NCBI RefSeq assembly: GCF_009455625.1
Contig: NZ_QPEQ01000001.1
Span: forward strand, 992,001 to 1,056,000
Reading direction: 5' to 3'
Length of the DNA stretch: 64,000 nucleotides
Source: Paraburkholderia bonniea
GTDB lineage: Bacteria > Pseudomonadota > Gammaproteobacteria > Burkholderiales > Burkholderiaceae
Each line of letters opens with the position of its first letter. Positions within the stretch are counted from its first letter, which is position 1. Made by a program: the position numbers and the translations under genes. The notes beneath the pieces were generated by a model that saw nothing but the letters and a program-made list of their open reading frames with translations, ran no database searches and was not told the origin of the DNA. Positions 9,319 to 18,353 of this stretch are shown piece by piece.

Positions 9319-9346
9319 TTGACGATCTATAAAACCCTGCTAGAAT
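9319..9346 (+). promoter_or_regulatory. Sigma-70 promoter for an RNA between ubiD and the transglycosylase gene
   Basis: TTGACG (9319-9324), a 16-base spacer and TAGAAT (9341-9346) make a near-consensus promoter. Transcription would start near 9352. The first gene downstream begins at 9684, with an intrinsic terminator in between. Confidence 0.65.
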
Positions 9347-9351
9347 CGCGT

Positions 9352-9491
9352 CACCTTAAGTAGCAGGGCTGATATTTTTACCTTGGCTCACCGGTCTTTC
9401 AGACGCAACGCGTCACCTCTTGCCGCTCCCTGCGCGGCATCACACGGCCCCAAGTTTTTTCCTCGCCAGCGCGCTCTGACGCTGGTTTTTT
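9352..9491 (+). ncRNA. Candidate small RNA or terminated leader
   Basis: This is a stretch of about 140 bases bounded by a good promoter (9319-9346) and a perfect intrinsic terminator (9466-9491). Inside it are the hairpins GACGC-AAC-GCGTC and GCCGC/GCGGC, and a longer pairing of CTTGG with CCAAG. There is no ORF of note. It could be a free small RNA or an attenuated leader of the downstream lytic transglycosylase. I considered 6S RNA because of the neighbourhood but could not draw the long 6S hairpin. Ends are inferred, not measured. Confidence 0.45.
9466..9491 (+). terminator. Intrinsic terminator
   Basis: CCAGCG and CGCTGG pair perfectly around an 8-base loop and are followed by six T. 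It lies about 190 bases before the transglycosylase start and so ends, or attenuates, transcription from the promoter at 9319. Confidence 0.8.
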
Positions 9492-9683
9492 GTGTGGGAG
9501 CTTCCGCGATCATGCTTGAGCGCATGTGGCTGGATTCTTCAAGCTAGCTCCCCCAGACGGTATAAACACCGTTTCTCCGACGCCGCTGTTGCCTTAACCA
9601 ACGCGCGTGGCGTCTTGATTTTTGCGAATAGCAGTTGCCCGGTTGATTGGGACATTCGCAGATCATGAAATTGGGAGATCTGA

Positions 9684-10799
9684 ATGAACACCTGGTTATC
9701 GTGGCGTCCTGATGAGCAACTGGCGCAAAGTGTGCGTGCCATGCTGCGGCGTGGGACGCGAATGAGTCATTACCTGTTTAGCGTTGTGGGTGGTTGTGCA
9801 GTGCTTCTGGCGCTGTTGCTGTGGCTGATGCCTGGCTGGCGTGGCACGCTGGCAGCGCGGCTGATGCCGGTGATTTCGGCAGCTGTGCAGGCTGGTCCCG
9901 CGCGCCTGCTTCAGGGTCATCCGCTGCCGGCCTTTGGCGCGTTTGGCAAGACGCTGGATGATTCGCTGTCGGCGGCTCCGGTGGGCGGCATCGCCAATGC
10001 CAGCTACGACGGCGCTTTTGATGGCAGTGGCGCGGGCGGGGCTGGCACAGCGCCTGATGTGGGTACGCTGGCTCGCCTGATTCCAGCACAGCGGGTGGCG
10101 GCCGAAGCACGTGATGACCGTGTGCTGGTTTCTAGCCGCGAGCAGCAACTGGTGGCTTCTTATCTGTCGCGCCGTTATCGCGTGGCGCAAGATCCGGTGG
10201 GTGAACTGGTCAAGGCCGCTTTCGAAACCGGCCGTGACGTTGGGCTCGATCCGTTGCTGCTGCTGGCGGTGATGGCAATCGAGTCAGGTTTCAATCCGTA
10301 TGCGGAAAGCGGGGTTGGTGCCCAAGGGCTGATGCAGGTGATGTCGAAGGTGCATTCGGACAAGCTGCAATATTTTGGCGGTCAGCGCGCTGCGCTGGAG
10401 CCATTGACCAACATTCGCGTTGGGGCGCTGGTGCTGAAAGACTGCATCGCGCGTGGCGGCTCACTGGCGGGTGGCTTGCGTTTGTATGTCGGCTCAAGTT
10501 CGCAGGATGATGGCGGCTATGGGGCGAAAGTCATGGCTGAGCGTGGACGTTTGCGTGATGTGGCGCATGGCGTCAAGGTGCCGGTCAATGCACCGCAGGC
10601 ACCTGCAACCACCGTCGCTAGCGTGAGCGTGACGCCCGTCGCGTTGCCAAAGCGGGTTCAGGCAACGCTCGAAGGCGGCCATGCGCTGACTCCTCAGGGC
10701 AAGGCCGAAGCGGAATCTGATGAAGAACCGGCGAAGAGCGCGACGCAAGATGATCCGGGCGTGAGCGCCAATGGAACCAGGCTGGGCGTGGGCGTCTGA
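9684..10799 (+). CDS. Lytic transglycosylase, SLT domain
   Basis: This 371-residue protein cleaves the MurNAc-GlcNAc bond of peptidoglycan, forming 1,6-anhydro ends. One hydrophobic segment at about 33-54 (YLFSVVGGCAVLLALLLWLM) anchors it in the inner membrane. After a Gly/Ala-rich linker comes the SLT domain at about 170-290, with AIESGFNPYAESGVGAQGLM, in which the Glu of ES is the catalytic acid and GLMQV the second motif. The C-terminal 80 residues are low-complexity. A GGGAG lies just before the ATG. It is monocistronic, ending at the bidirectional terminator shared with nusB. Confidence 0.9.
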   Translation: MNTWLSWRPDEQLAQSVRAMLRRGTRMSHYLFSVVGGCAVLLALLLWLMPGWRGTLAARLMPVISAAVQAGPARLLQGHPLPAFGAFGKTLDDSLSAAPVGGIANASYDGAFDGSGAGGAGTAPDVGTLARLIPAQRVAAEARDDRVLVSSREQQLVASYLSRRYRVAQDPVGELVKAAFETGRDVGLDPLLLLAVMAIESGFNPYAESGVGAQGLMQVMSKVHSDKLQYFGGQRAALEPLTNIRVGALVLKDCIARGGSLAGGLRLYVGSSSQDDGGYGAKVMAERGRLRDVAHGVKVPVNAPQAPATTVASVSVTPVALPKRVQATLEGGHALTPQGKAEAESDEEPAKSATQDDPGVSANGTRLGVGV

Positions 10800-10823
10800 A
10801 TCAGGTACGTCAGTAGCGAAAAA

Positions 10824-10857
10824 ACAAAAGGGCAACTCAATCGAGTTGCCCTTTTGT
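10824..10857. terminator. Bidirectional terminator between slt-type gene and nusB
   Basis: A perfect 15-base-pair stem (ACAAAAGGGCAACTC with its complement) around an AATC loop has A and T runs on both sides, so it works for the converging transglycosylase and nusB transcripts. Confidence 0.9.
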
Positions 10858-10897
10858 CGTTATGGCGTGATGCGTCCAGTGTTACGTGCTGATGTGC

Positions 10898-11329
10898 TCA
10901 CGTGCGAGGTGTCTGGGTTTCCGCCGCGCGCAAACGGGCGGAGAGTTTGTCCAGCACACCGTTGACGTACTTGTAGCCATCTGCGCCGCCAAAGGTCTTG
11001 GTCAGTTCAACCGCTTCGTTAATCACGACGCGATACGGGATATCGACGTGATTTTTCAGCTCGAACGTGGCCACTAGCAGTACCGCCCGTTCGACCGGAG
11101 AAAGCTGCTCGATCGGCCGGTCGAGGCAAGGGGCGAGATCGGCAGAGAGGGTTGCGGCATCCCGGATAACGCCGTGAAGCACCGTATCCAGGTGAGCGTG
11201 GTCAGCTTTGTCAAAGCCCTGGGCACCGCGCAACTGCGCGTCAATTTCGCTGCCGGTCGAACCGGACAGCAGCCATTGATAAAGCCCCTGGGTGGCGAGT
11301 TCGCGGGAGCGTCGGCGGGCGCTCTTCAT
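10898..11329 (-). CDS. nusB: Transcription antitermination factor NusB
   Basis: NusB binds boxA RNA with NusE (S10) and is part of the rRNA antitermination complex. The 143-residue protein begins [20 protein letters not shown], the Arg-rich RNA-binding N-terminus, and has the conserved [15 protein letters not shown] and [19 protein letters not shown] motifs. Its ATG overlaps the ribH stop by four bases, so ribH and nusB are translationally coupled, the usual ribH-nusB order. Confidence 0.97.
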   Translation of the reverse strand: MKSARRRSRELATQGLYQWLLSGSTGSEIDAQLRGAQGFDKADHAHLDTVLHGVIRDAATLSADLAPCLDRPIEQLSPVERAVLLVATFELKNHVDIPYRVVINEAVELTKTFGGADGYKYVNGVLDKLSARLRAAETQTPRT

Positions 11330-11853
11330 GCCCGGCCCTTGCCGTCGCTGTCGATGTCGCCGTCTTCTTCTGCGTCGTCATCGTTGCCGTCGAGCTGTTC
11401 CAGCGCCACGGTGAGATTGGCCATTTCGACGGCCACGCGTGCAGCGTCACGGCCTTTTTCGGTCATGCGGGCAACGGCTTGTTCGTCGGTGTCGGTGGTG
11501 AGCACCGCATTTGCCACAGGCACGCCGAAATCGAGACCAATGCGGGTGATGCCCGCGCCGCTTTCGTTTGAGACGAGTTCAAAGTGGTAGGTTTCGCCGC
11601 GAATCACCGCGCCCAGCGCGATTAGCGCATCAAACTGACCGCTTTCAGCCAGTTTTTGCAGCGCCAGCGGAATTTCGAGCGCGCCTGGCACGGTGACCAG
11701 CAGCACGTCTTCGCCGACGATGCCGAGGCGTTCCAGTTCTTCGATGCAGGCGTCAGCCAGACCATTGCAGACGGGTTCGTTAAAACGCGATTGCACGATG
11801 CCGATACGCAAGCCGTCGCCGTCGATATTCGGTTGATATTGTCCGATTTCCAT
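11326..11853 (-). CDS. ribH: 6,7-dimethyl-8-ribityllumazine synthase RibH
   Basis: RibH condenses the aminopyrimidine made by RibD with the four-carbon phosphate from RibB to give lumazine, the substrate of RibE. The 175-residue protein has the core [53 protein letters not shown] with the catalytic His, and [12 protein letters not shown]. The C-terminal 25 residues are an acidic tail ([17 protein letters not shown]) beyond the fold. The frame is open to 11901, but the conserved start MEIGQYQPN is at 11853. Confidence 0.96.
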   Translation of the reverse strand: MEIGQYQPNIDGDGLRIGIVQSRFNEPVCNGLADACIEELERLGIVGEDVLLVTVPGALEIPLALQKLAESGQFDALIALGAVIRGETYHFELVSNESGAGITRIGLDFGVPVANAVLTTDTDEQAVARMTEKGRDAARVAVEMANLTVALEQLDGNDDDAEEDGDIDSDGKGRA

Positions 11854-11907
11854 ATTGGGATCCGTAGTGTTGGTTGAATGCGGGTAAGGCGGTGTGGGCA
11901 AAGTGCC

Positions 11908-13053
11908 TTAGGCCGGAGAAACAGTTGGCGCGGCTGGCGCGGCGTGCCCTGGCATCGGCACGAAGCCGGTGACTTCAAGGCCATAGCCCGACATGCTGCT
12001 GAGCTTGCGGGGAGTCGACAGCACTTGCATCTTGCCGACGCCGAGTTCGCGCAAAATTTGCGCGCCGATGCCGTAAGTCTTGAAGTCAACGGGACGGCGT
12101 TTGAGGGCTGCCGCGCGGTCTTTTTCGTCGAAGGCTTTGAAGACGTCGACCAGATGGGTTTTGGAGTCGCTGCAGTTGAGCAGCACCACCACGCCTAGAT
12201 CGCGTTCAGCGATCTCTTTCATGGCGGCGTCGAGGGTCCACGAGTGGGTGGAGAGATTCACTTCGAGCAGGTCCAGCACCGACAGAGGTTCGTGGACGCG
12301 CACGGGCGTATCGCGTTCCGGCACTGGCGTGCCGCGGACCAGCGCGATATGTGGCGAGCCGCTGGGGCGATCGAGATACAGCACCGCGCGAAACGGGCCA
12401 TACGCGGTTTGCATGGTGCGTTCGGCAATGCGTTCGATGATGGATTCAGTGCTGCTGCGGTAGTGGATCAGGTCAGCGATGGTGCCGATTTTCAGGCTGT
12501 GTTCGGCGGCGAATTCGAGCAAATCGGGCAGGCGGGCCATGGTGCCGTCATCCTTGATGATTTCGCAGATCACGGCGGCTGGGGTGAGGCCCGCCAGCGC
12601 CGTGAAATCGCACCCGGCTTCGGTATGGCCCGCCCGGACCAGCACGCCACCTTGCTGAGCCATCACGGGAAACACGTGGCCAGGTTGCACGAGGTGATCG
12701 GCACGAGCCCCAGGGGCGACGGCGGTGGCGATGGTGTGGGAGCGGTCAGCGGCGGAAATGCCAGTGGTGACGCCTTCAGCGGCCTCGATGCTGACGGTGA
12801 AAGCGGTGCCGTACTGCGTGCCATTGCGGTAGGCCATCAAAGGCAGGTTGAGCTGTTTGCAGCGTTCCTGGGTCAGCGTCAGGCAGATCAGGCCGCGGCC
12901 ATGGCGTGCCATGAAATTGATCGCTTCTGGCGTGATGAAGTCGGCGGCGATGACGAGGTCACCCTCGTTTTCGCGGTCTTCTTCGTCAACGAGTATCACC
13001 ATCCGGCCTGCTTTTAGCTCGGCGATGATCTCAAGGGTAGAGGCGAGCATCAT
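11908..13053 (-). CDS. ribBA: RibBA: 3,4-dihydroxy-2-butanone-4-phosphate synthase with degenerate GTP cyclohydrolase II domain
   Basis: Residues 1-200 are an intact DHBP synthase domain, making the four-carbon unit for riboflavin from ribulose 5-phosphate: it has the acidic [10 protein letters not shown] loop, [18 protein letters not shown], and GHTEAGCDF. Residues 205-380 are homologous to GTP cyclohydrolase II ([28 protein letters not shown]). However, the Zn-binding Cys motifs (CLTGD and CDCG in active enzymes) and the RQEGRGIGL catalytic loop are absent, so this half is probably not catalytic. The protein has 381 residues, starting at the MMLAST Met at 13053 (or 13050); a 39-residue upstream extension is unlike the family. 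Part of ribD-ribE-ribBA-ribH-nusB. Confidence 0.93.
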   Translation of the reverse strand: MMLASTLEIIAELKAGRMVILVDEEDRENEGDLVIAADFITPEAINFMARHGRGLICLTLTQERCKQLNLPLMAYRNGTQYGTAFTVSIEAAEGVTTGISAADRSHTIATAVAPGARADHLVQPGHVFPVMAQQGGVLVRAGHTEAGCDFTALAGLTPAAVICEIIKDDGTMARLPDLLEFAAEHSLKIGTIADLIHYRSSTESIIERIAERTMQTAYGPFRAVLYLDRPSGSPHIALVRGTPVPERDTPVRVHEPLSVLDLLEVNLSTHSWTLDAAMKEIAERDLGVVVLLNCSDSKTHLVDVFKAFDEKDRAAALKRRPVDFKTYGIGAQILRELGVGKMQVLSTPRKLSSMSGYGLEVTGFVPMPGHAAPAAPTVSPA

Positions 13054-13218
13054 GATGGGATGGCGGTAAATTTGGGAAAGCGCGTATTTTACGCCACGCC
13101 AGCGTGCTCGTGGCCCGGCTGAGTGGCCTAAGCCATCTGACAGATAGCGCGATGGTGAGGATTGCCGCAAATTAGCGGTGTGGGAGGGCGGGGGGGCTGA
13201 ATCGCGTTTCGGCCTCGG

Positions 13219-13249
13219 CGCAGAGCCCGGCTGATCAGGCTCTGCGCGT
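13219..13249. terminator. Strong hairpin between ribE and ribBA
   Basis: GCGCAGAGCC pairs perfectly with GGCTCTGCGC around a 10-base loop, just past the ribE stop on the minus strand. There is no T run, so it may stabilise the ribE 3' end or partly terminate rather than fully end transcription. I looked for an FMN riboswitch here and did not find one. Confidence 0.45.
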
Positions 13250-13290
13250 CGAATCTGTTTTGGGGTAAGCCAGGCGGGTTTAAGGGCGCG

Positions 13291-13932
13291 TTATCGTAAT
13301 GGTTTCGCGGTATCGGATGAGGTCGACAGCATCCGCTCCACATACCGCGCGATCAGATCGACTTCCAGGTTGACCGGCGTACCCACGCTGAGATGTTTGA
13401 GCGTGGTTACTTTAATCGTATGGGGGATCAGGTTGATCGAAAATTCACAACCATCGTCGCGGTCGTTGACGGCATTTACTGTCAGGCTCACGCCATTCAC
13501 GGTAATCGAGCCTTTGTACGCCAGATAGCGGCCAATTTCGCGCGACGCCAGCACGCGCAGTTCGTGCGATTCGCCGACAGCAGCGAAATGCGTGACAGTG
13601 CCCAGGCCGTCCACATGGCCCGACACGATATGGCCACCTAGCCGGTCATGGGCGCGTAACGCTTTTTCCAGATTGACTTCACCAGGCTGGTCGAGCCCGG
13701 CGGTGCGGTTCAGGCTTTCGCGTGAAACGTCGACATCGAAGCTTTGTGCGGCTTTGTTGATGACCGTCATGCACGCTCCCTGAATCGAAATGCTGTCGCC
13801 CAGTTGCACGTCGTCCAGCGGCAGGCTGTCAGTCGAGATGGTGAGCCGCACACCGGCGTCCAGATCAGTTGGGCTGCCAAGCGGGGTGACTGACTGAATA
13901 CGGCCAAGTGCAGCAACGATTCCAGTAAACAT
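13291..13932 (-). CDS. ribE: Riboflavin synthase alpha chain
   Basis: This enzyme dismutates two 6,7-dimethyl-8-ribityllumazine molecules into riboflavin and the aminopyrimidine. The 213-residue protein starts MFTGIVAALGRI and has the two internally repeated lumazine-binding domains: the first with GDSISIQGACMTV and GGHIVSGHVDG, the second with GSITVNGVSLTVNAV and GTPVNLEVDLIARYVERM. It is complete. It lies 20 bases downstream of ribD on the same strand. Confidence 0.97.
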   Translation of the reverse strand: MFTGIVAALGRIQSVTPLGSPTDLDAGVRLTISTDSLPLDDVQLGDSISIQGACMTVINKAAQSFDVDVSRESLNRTAGLDQPGEVNLEKALRAHDRLGGHIVSGHVDGLGTVTHFAAVGESHELRVLASREIGRYLAYKGSITVNGVSLTVNAVNDRDDGCEFSINLIPHTIKVTTLKHLSVGTPVNLEVDLIARYVERMLSTSSDTAKPLR

Positions 13933-13952
13933 GGTGCGTAGTTCCTTTTGGT

Positions 13953-15077
13953 TCAGCGTGAAGGGGGAGCCGGGGGGGCGATACGCGCGAGAATCCGCAG
14001 GTCGTCACCGATCCGGTCAATCGTATGAAAGCGGAAGTTAAGGCGTTCTTCCAGCGTGCTGGGCGCGGCCAGACTGAACATGCTGAGGGCATCGCTGCCC
14101 AGCAGGCTGGGGGCGAGATACAGCAGCAGTTCATCGACCCAGCCTTCGCGCAACAGTGAGCCGTTCAGTTTGTAACCGGCTTCGACATGAAGTTCATTCA
14201 CCCCGCGTTCGCCGAGCATTTTGAGCATCGCACCCAGGTCCACCTTGCCGCTGGCATTGGGTAACTGCACGATCTGCACGCCACGTTCGCGCAGCGCGGC
14301 GGCGTGTTCCACATGGCGCTCATCAAGCGTGCCGCAGAAAATCAGCGGAGGCGCTCCGTGCAGAATCTGCGCGTCGAGGGGTACCTCTAAATGGCTGTCG
14401 AGCAGCACGCGCAGTGGCTGGCGCGGGGTTTCGACGGAGCGCACGGTCATGCGCGGGTTGTCAGTCTTGACGGTGCCAATGCCGGTGAGCACCGCCGAAG
14501 CGCGGGCGCGCCATGCGTGGCCATCGTCGCGCGCGGCGGCGCTGGTGATCCACTGGCTCACGCCGGAAGGCAGTGCGGTGCGGCCATCCAGCGACGCCGC
14601 GACTTTCATCCGCACCCACGGCCGCCCGCGGGTCATGCGTGAGACAAAGCCGAGGTTCAGATCATGGGCTTCATTAGCCAGCAGGCCGCAGCGCACTTCG
14701 ATCCCTGCGCTGCGCAGCATCGTGAGGCCACGCCCGGCGACCAGCGGGTTGGGGTCTTCCATCGCCGCCACCACGCGGGCGATGTGCGCGTCCGCCAGCG
14801 CCTGCGCGCACGGCGGGGTGCGGCCGAAGTGGCTGCATGGCTCAAGCGTCACGTAGGCCGTGGCACCGCGCAGGTCATGGCCGCGTGAGCGCGCGTCCTT
14901 GAGGGCGCGTACTTCGGCATGGTCCTGGCCCGCTGGCTGGGTGAAACCTTCACCGATCACCTCGCCATCGCGCACCAGCACGCAGCCGACACGCGGGTTG
15001 GGATCGGTGGTGTACAACCCGTTGACGGCGAGCTTGAGCGCACGCTCCATATAGACAAAGTCGGCTTGTGAAAACAT
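13953..15077 (-). CDS. ribD: Bifunctional deaminase/reductase RibD
   Basis: RibD performs the deamination and side-chain reduction steps after GTP cyclohydrolase II. Residues 1-145 are the zinc deaminase domain, with DHAEVRAL (His and catalytic Glu) and the LEPCSHFGRTPPC zinc motif. Residues 150-370 are the NADPH reductase domain with RPWVRMKVAASLDGRTALP and VNELHVEAGYKLNGSLL. Length (374) is normal. First gene of the riboflavin cluster on the minus strand; hemL lies upstream on the same strand 58 bases away. Confidence 0.97.
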   Translation of the reverse strand: MFSQADFVYMERALKLAVNGLYTTDPNPRVGCVLVRDGEVIGEGFTQPAGQDHAEVRALKDARSRGHDLRGATAYVTLEPCSHFGRTPPCAQALADAHIARVVAAMEDPNPLVAGRGLTMLRSAGIEVRCGLLANEAHDLNLGFVSRMTRGRPWVRMKVAASLDGRTALPSGVSQWITSAAARDDGHAWRARASAVLTGIGTVKTDNPRMTVRSVETPRQPLRVLLDSHLEVPLDAQILHGAPPLIFCGTLDERHVEHAAALRERGVQIVQLPNASGKVDLGAMLKMLGERGVNELHVEAGYKLNGSLLREGWVDELLLYLAPSLLGSDALSMFSLAAPSTLEERLNFRFHTIDRIGDDLRILARIAPPAPPSR

Positions 15078-15135
15078 CGGCGTCCTGTCAGTGCGAGTGT
15101 GATGGCGGGGCTGAGGGGCGGGGGGCAGCGGCGTT

Positions 15136-16434
15136 TTAAGCTAGCGTGGCAAATGCGCCACGGGCGGCGGCAAGCGTGGCGTCGATGACGGCGTCATCGT
15201 GGCTGCTTGAGACGAAGCCTGCTTCGTAAGCCGAAGGTGCGAAGTACACGCCTGCGTCCAGCATGGCGTGGAAGAACGCGTTGAAGCGCGTCACGTTGCT
15301 GCGTGTTACTTCGGCAAAGCGCGCGGGGATGGTTTGAGCCGTGGCACCGGCCTCGGTGAAGTAGAGGCCAAACATGCCGCCCAGCGAATCTGCCGCAAAC
15401 GGCACGCCCGCTTCTTGCGCTGCTTGCGCGAGCCCTTGGGCCAGCCGCGTGGTCCGCGCGCTGAGCGTGTCGTAAAAACCGGGTGCCTGGATCAGTTGCA
15501 GGGTTTTCAGGCCCGCTGCGACGGCGATGGGGTTGCCCGACAGCGTGCCTGCCTGGTAGACGCCGCCCAGCGGTGCGAGGTGAGCCATGATGTCGCGCCG
15601 TCCGCCGAAGGCTGCGGCTGGCATGCCGCCGCCAATGATTTTGCCGAGGCAGCTCAGGTCAGGCTGGATGCCGTAGAGCGCTTGCGCGCCGCCCAGCGCC
15701 ACGCGAAAGCCGCACATCACTTCATCGAAAATCAGCACGGTGCCGTATTCGCTGCACAGGCGGCGCAGCGTGCCGAGAAACTCAGGCGTGGCGCGCACCA
15801 GGTTCATGTTGCCGGCCACTGGCTCGATGATGACCGAGGCAATTTCGTGGCCGAACGTCTTGAACGCCTCTTCAAGCTCGGTCACGTTGTTGTATTCAAG
15901 GACGGTGGTGTGTTTGGCGATATCGGCGGGTACGCCTGCCGAGGTGGGGTTGCCCAGGGTCAGCAGGCCGGAGCCGGCCTTGACCAGCAGGCTGTCCGCA
16001 TGGCCGTGGTAGCAGCCTTCGAATTTGACGATGCGGCTGCGGCCGGTAAAGCCGCGTGCGAGACGCAGTGCGCTCATGGTGGCTTCGGTGCCGCTTGAGA
16101 CCATCCGCACCTGTTCGATGGAGGGCATCAGCTTGCAGATTTCTTCGGCGATCTCGATCTCGGATTCAGTGGGCGCGCCAAACGAAAAGCCATTGGCTAG
16201 CACGCGTTGCACGGCTTCCAGCACTTCTGGATGGACGTGGCCGAGAATCATCGGGCCCCACGAGCCGATGTAGTCGATATAACGCTGACCATCGGCATCC
16301 CAGAAGTACGGGCCAGCAGCGCGCTCAATAAAGCGGGGCGTGCCACCCACCGAACGGAACGCGCGCACAGGCGAATTCACGCCGCCAGGAATGGTGATCT
16401 GGGCTCGGTCGAACAGAGTTTGATTTTTAGACAT
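15136..16434 (-). CDS. hemL: Glutamate-1-semialdehyde 2,1-aminomutase
   Basis: HemL converts glutamate-1-semialdehyde to 5-aminolevulinate, the first committed haem precursor in bacteria using the C5 pathway. The 432-residue PLP enzyme has the start [20 protein letters not shown], the [14 protein letters not shown] cofactor-binding motif, [10 protein letters not shown], and [16 protein letters not shown] with the Schiff-base Lys. It is complete, with the ATG at 16434 matching the family start ([10 protein letters not shown]). Confidence 0.98.
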   Translation of the reverse strand: MSKNQTLFDRAQITIPGGVNSPVRAFRSVGGTPRFIERAAGPYFWDADGQRYIDYIGSWGPMILGHVHPEVLEAVQRVLANGFSFGAPTESEIEIAEEICKLMPSIEQVRMVSSGTEATMSALRLARGFTGRSRIVKFEGCYHGHADSLLVKAGSGLLTLGNPTSAGVPADIAKHTTVLEYNNVTELEEAFKTFGHEIASVIIEPVAGNMNLVRATPEFLGTLRRLCSEYGTVLIFDEVMCGFRVALGGAQALYGIQPDLSCLGKIIGGGMPAAAFGGRRDIMAHLAPLGGVYQAGTLSGNPIAVAAGLKTLQLIQAPGFYDTLSARTTRLAQGLAQAAQEAGVPFAADSLGGMFGLYFTEAGATAQTIPARFAEVTRSNVTRFNAFFHAMLDAGVYFAPSAYEAGFVSSSHDDAVIDATLAAARGAFATLA

Positions 16435-16855
16435 GGGAAAGGTGCTGGCCTGAATGAAATGAGAACGAAGAGGGCTGTGACGACAATCGGGGTGAGGCCG
16501 CCGCGCCTGGGCATCTTTGGGTGAAACTCATTGACTGGGGCTGGCATGCGGGTGGTGAGCGTGGCGCTTGCCTGGGGGGCCCCGATGGCGTTGCCGGCCT
16601 TTGACTCGCATGTGGCCAGAATGTTGCCCCTATGACGGCTGGCGAGCGTGGCGAAATTGTACCGGAGTCAGCCTGCGCTAACGGCGGCCGTCCGCACGTG
16701 AGCGGCAGCAGGCCTCAGTTACAATCGCAGCCGGTTTTCAGCGGTTTTTCTGCCGCTGGTTTACGCGCATGACTAAGCCGTCACTAAGCCGTTGTTAAGC
16801 AGTCGCCAAGCCGTCGTTAAGCGGTGGCCAGCCCATCTTCTTGTGGATTTCCCTC
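16435..16855. other. Divergent spacer hemL / Bcr exporter
   Basis: This is 421 bases holding both promoters. For the right-hand gene, TTACAAT lies near 16717. A five-unit 11-bp repeat (16773-16827) sits in its leader. No ORF or RNA gene is seen. Confidence 0.5.
16773..16827. repeat. 11-bp imperfect tandem repeat, five units
   Basis: Five consecutive 11-base units of the form CTAAGCCGTCG (variants GTTG, AGTCG, GGTGG at the ends) lie immediately before the Bcr/CflA exporter gene, in its presumed 5' leader. The period equals that of the arrays at 6519 and 39517, but the unit sequence differs. Confidence 0.75.
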
Positions 16856-18079
16856 ATGTCTCATGTCGTCAGACGCCGGCCCGATGGCCGGCTGATTCTG
16901 TTGCTTGGCGCGCTGGCTGCTTGCGGGCCGATTTCGATTGACATGTACTTGCCCAGCCTGCCGTCACTGACGCTGGCATTTGGCGTGTCATCAAGCGCGG
17001 CGCAGGCGACGCTCACCAGTTTCATGCTCGGGTTTTCGTTCGGCATGCTGTTGTATGGGCCGATCTCGGATACCTACGGTCGGCGTCCGGTGCTGCTGGG
17101 CGGCATTGTCCTGTATGCGCTGGCGACGATTGCCTGCATGCTGGCGCTCTCCATTGATGCATTGGTGCTGTTCCGCTTTGTCCAGGCGCTGGGCGCGGGG
17201 GCGGCTGCCGTGCTGGCGCGGACTATCGCCCGCGATGCCCATGAACCCACGGATGCGGCGCGGGTGTTGTCGATGTTGTCGATCGTTACGTCGATTGGGC
17301 CGTTGCTGGCACCGCTGATTGGCGGGCAGTTGCTGCTGCTGGGCGGGTGGCGGGTGGTGTTTGGTCTGCTGACGCTGTTCGGTGTGGTGTGCGCGCTGGC
17401 GGCTTTTTTCCGTATTCCCGAAACCTGGCCGCGCGAGAAGCGCGCGAATGCGGCGGTGCTGCAGTCGTTCGCGGCCTATGGACGGTTGCTACGCGACCCG
17501 GTGGTGTGGGGGTATTTGCTGTGCGGCGGGATGGCGGTGGCGTCGATGTTTGCTTACATCACCGCGACGCCCTTTGTGTATATCGAGCATTTCCGGGTGC
17601 CTGCGCAGTATTACGGGCTGCTATTTGGTTTGAACATCGTCGGCATCATGCTGGGCAATTTCATCAATACCCGGCTGGTGGGGCAACTGGGCTCGCTGAC
17701 GCTGATCTCGTCTGCCGCGCGGGTGAGCAGCGGCGCGTCGCTGTTTGTCGCGCTGGCGAGTCTGACTGGGTGGGGCGGGTTGTGGTCGATTGTCGCTGGG
17801 CTCTTCCTGGTGGTTGGTGTGGTGGGGCTGTTGTCGGCGAACTGCACGACGGATCTGATGCATCGCTATCCCCATAACGCGGGTGCGGCGGCCGCGCTGT
17901 TCGGTGCGGTGCAGCTTGCGCTTGGGGCGCTGGCTAGTCTGGCGGTAGGCCAGTGGGGGGGTACCGGGCCGAATGGCATGGGCGTCACAATTGGCGTCGC
18001 TGGATTGCTGTGCTACGCCGGACGGTTTCTGCTGGTGCGGCTGCATAACCGGCCAGCGCCGGATGCGGCGGCGGCCTGA
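16856..18079 (+). CDS. Bcr/CflA family multidrug exporter (MFS)
   Basis: This 407-residue major facilitator protein has 12 hydrophobic helices. It carries the Bcr/CflA start LAACGPISIDMYLPSLPSL, MFS motif A as GPISDTYGRRPVLL, and RFVQALGAGAAAVLARTI with the conserved Arg of helix 4. Members pump out bicyclomycin, chloramphenicol, sulfathiazole or other toxic compounds with proton exchange; the substrate here is unknown. The ATG at 16856 is used; a TTG 15 bases earlier is less likely. Divergent from hemL, monocistronic, followed by a terminator shared with the glk-hexR gene. Confidence 0.92.
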   Translation: MSHVVRRRPDGRLILLLGALAACGPISIDMYLPSLPSLTLAFGVSSSAAQATLTSFMLGFSFGMLLYGPISDTYGRRPVLLGGIVLYALATIACMLALSIDALVLFRFVQALGAGAAAVLARTIARDAHEPTDAARVLSMLSIVTSIGPLLAPLIGGQLLLLGGWRVVFGLLTLFGVVCALAAFFRIPETWPREKRANAAVLQSFAAYGRLLRDPVVWGYLLCGGMAVASMFAYITATPFVYIEHFRVPAQYYGLLFGLNIVGIMLGNFINTRLVGQLGSLTLISSAARVSSGASLFVALASLTGWGGLWSIVAGLFLVVGVVGLLSANCTTDLMHRYPHNAGAAAALFGAVQLALGALASLAVGQWGGTGPNGMGVTIGVAGLLCYAGRFLLVRLHNRPAPDAAAA

Positions 18080-18177
18080 TGGAGCACGCTGGCCCGGGTG
18101 GCCGGCTGCGTGGTTTGAGGTAGGCACAGGCACAAAACCGCCCGCTTCGAAGGTTGTCCGGCGGGCCGGACGGGCCT

Positions 18178-18224
18178 AAAAAAATACCCCAAAAACTGGA
18201 GCAGCAGCGTCCAGCGTTTGGGGT
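18178..18224. terminator. Bidirectional terminator, mainly for the zwf operon
   Basis: ACCCCAAA (from 18186) pairs with TTTGGGGT (to 18224), with an inner CTGGA/TCCAG stem. On the minus strand it is followed by A and seven T, a good terminator for zwf-pgl-glk/hexR. On the plus strand the tail GTTTCTGTTT is weaker. Confidence 0.7.
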
Positions 18225-18353
18225 GTTTCTGTTTGCGCGATGGTTAGTGGCGGTGAGCGCTGGTTGGCGACGGATTAGCGACAGCCGGGCCAGGCTAACC
18301 CGCACTAACCCGGTCTGGCCGTTTAGCGTTGCGTCCCAGCCTGGCCATTCCGC

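Noticed and set aside
9352..9491. 6S RNA
   Set aside because: The neighbourhood made it plausible, but the segment forms several short hairpins, is shorter than 180 bases and lacks the long open-bubble rod.
12244..13017. 257-codon ORF opposite ribBA
   Set aside because: Shadow of the RibBA frame with low-complexity composition and no start signal.
13054..13290. FMN riboswitch before ribBA
   Set aside because: I looked for the conserved RFN core and its helices on the minus strand and found only a plain GC hairpin.
15268..16098. 276-codon ORF opposite hemL
   Set aside because: Overlaps a fully conserved hemL; Arg/Ala/Gly-rich, no homology seen.
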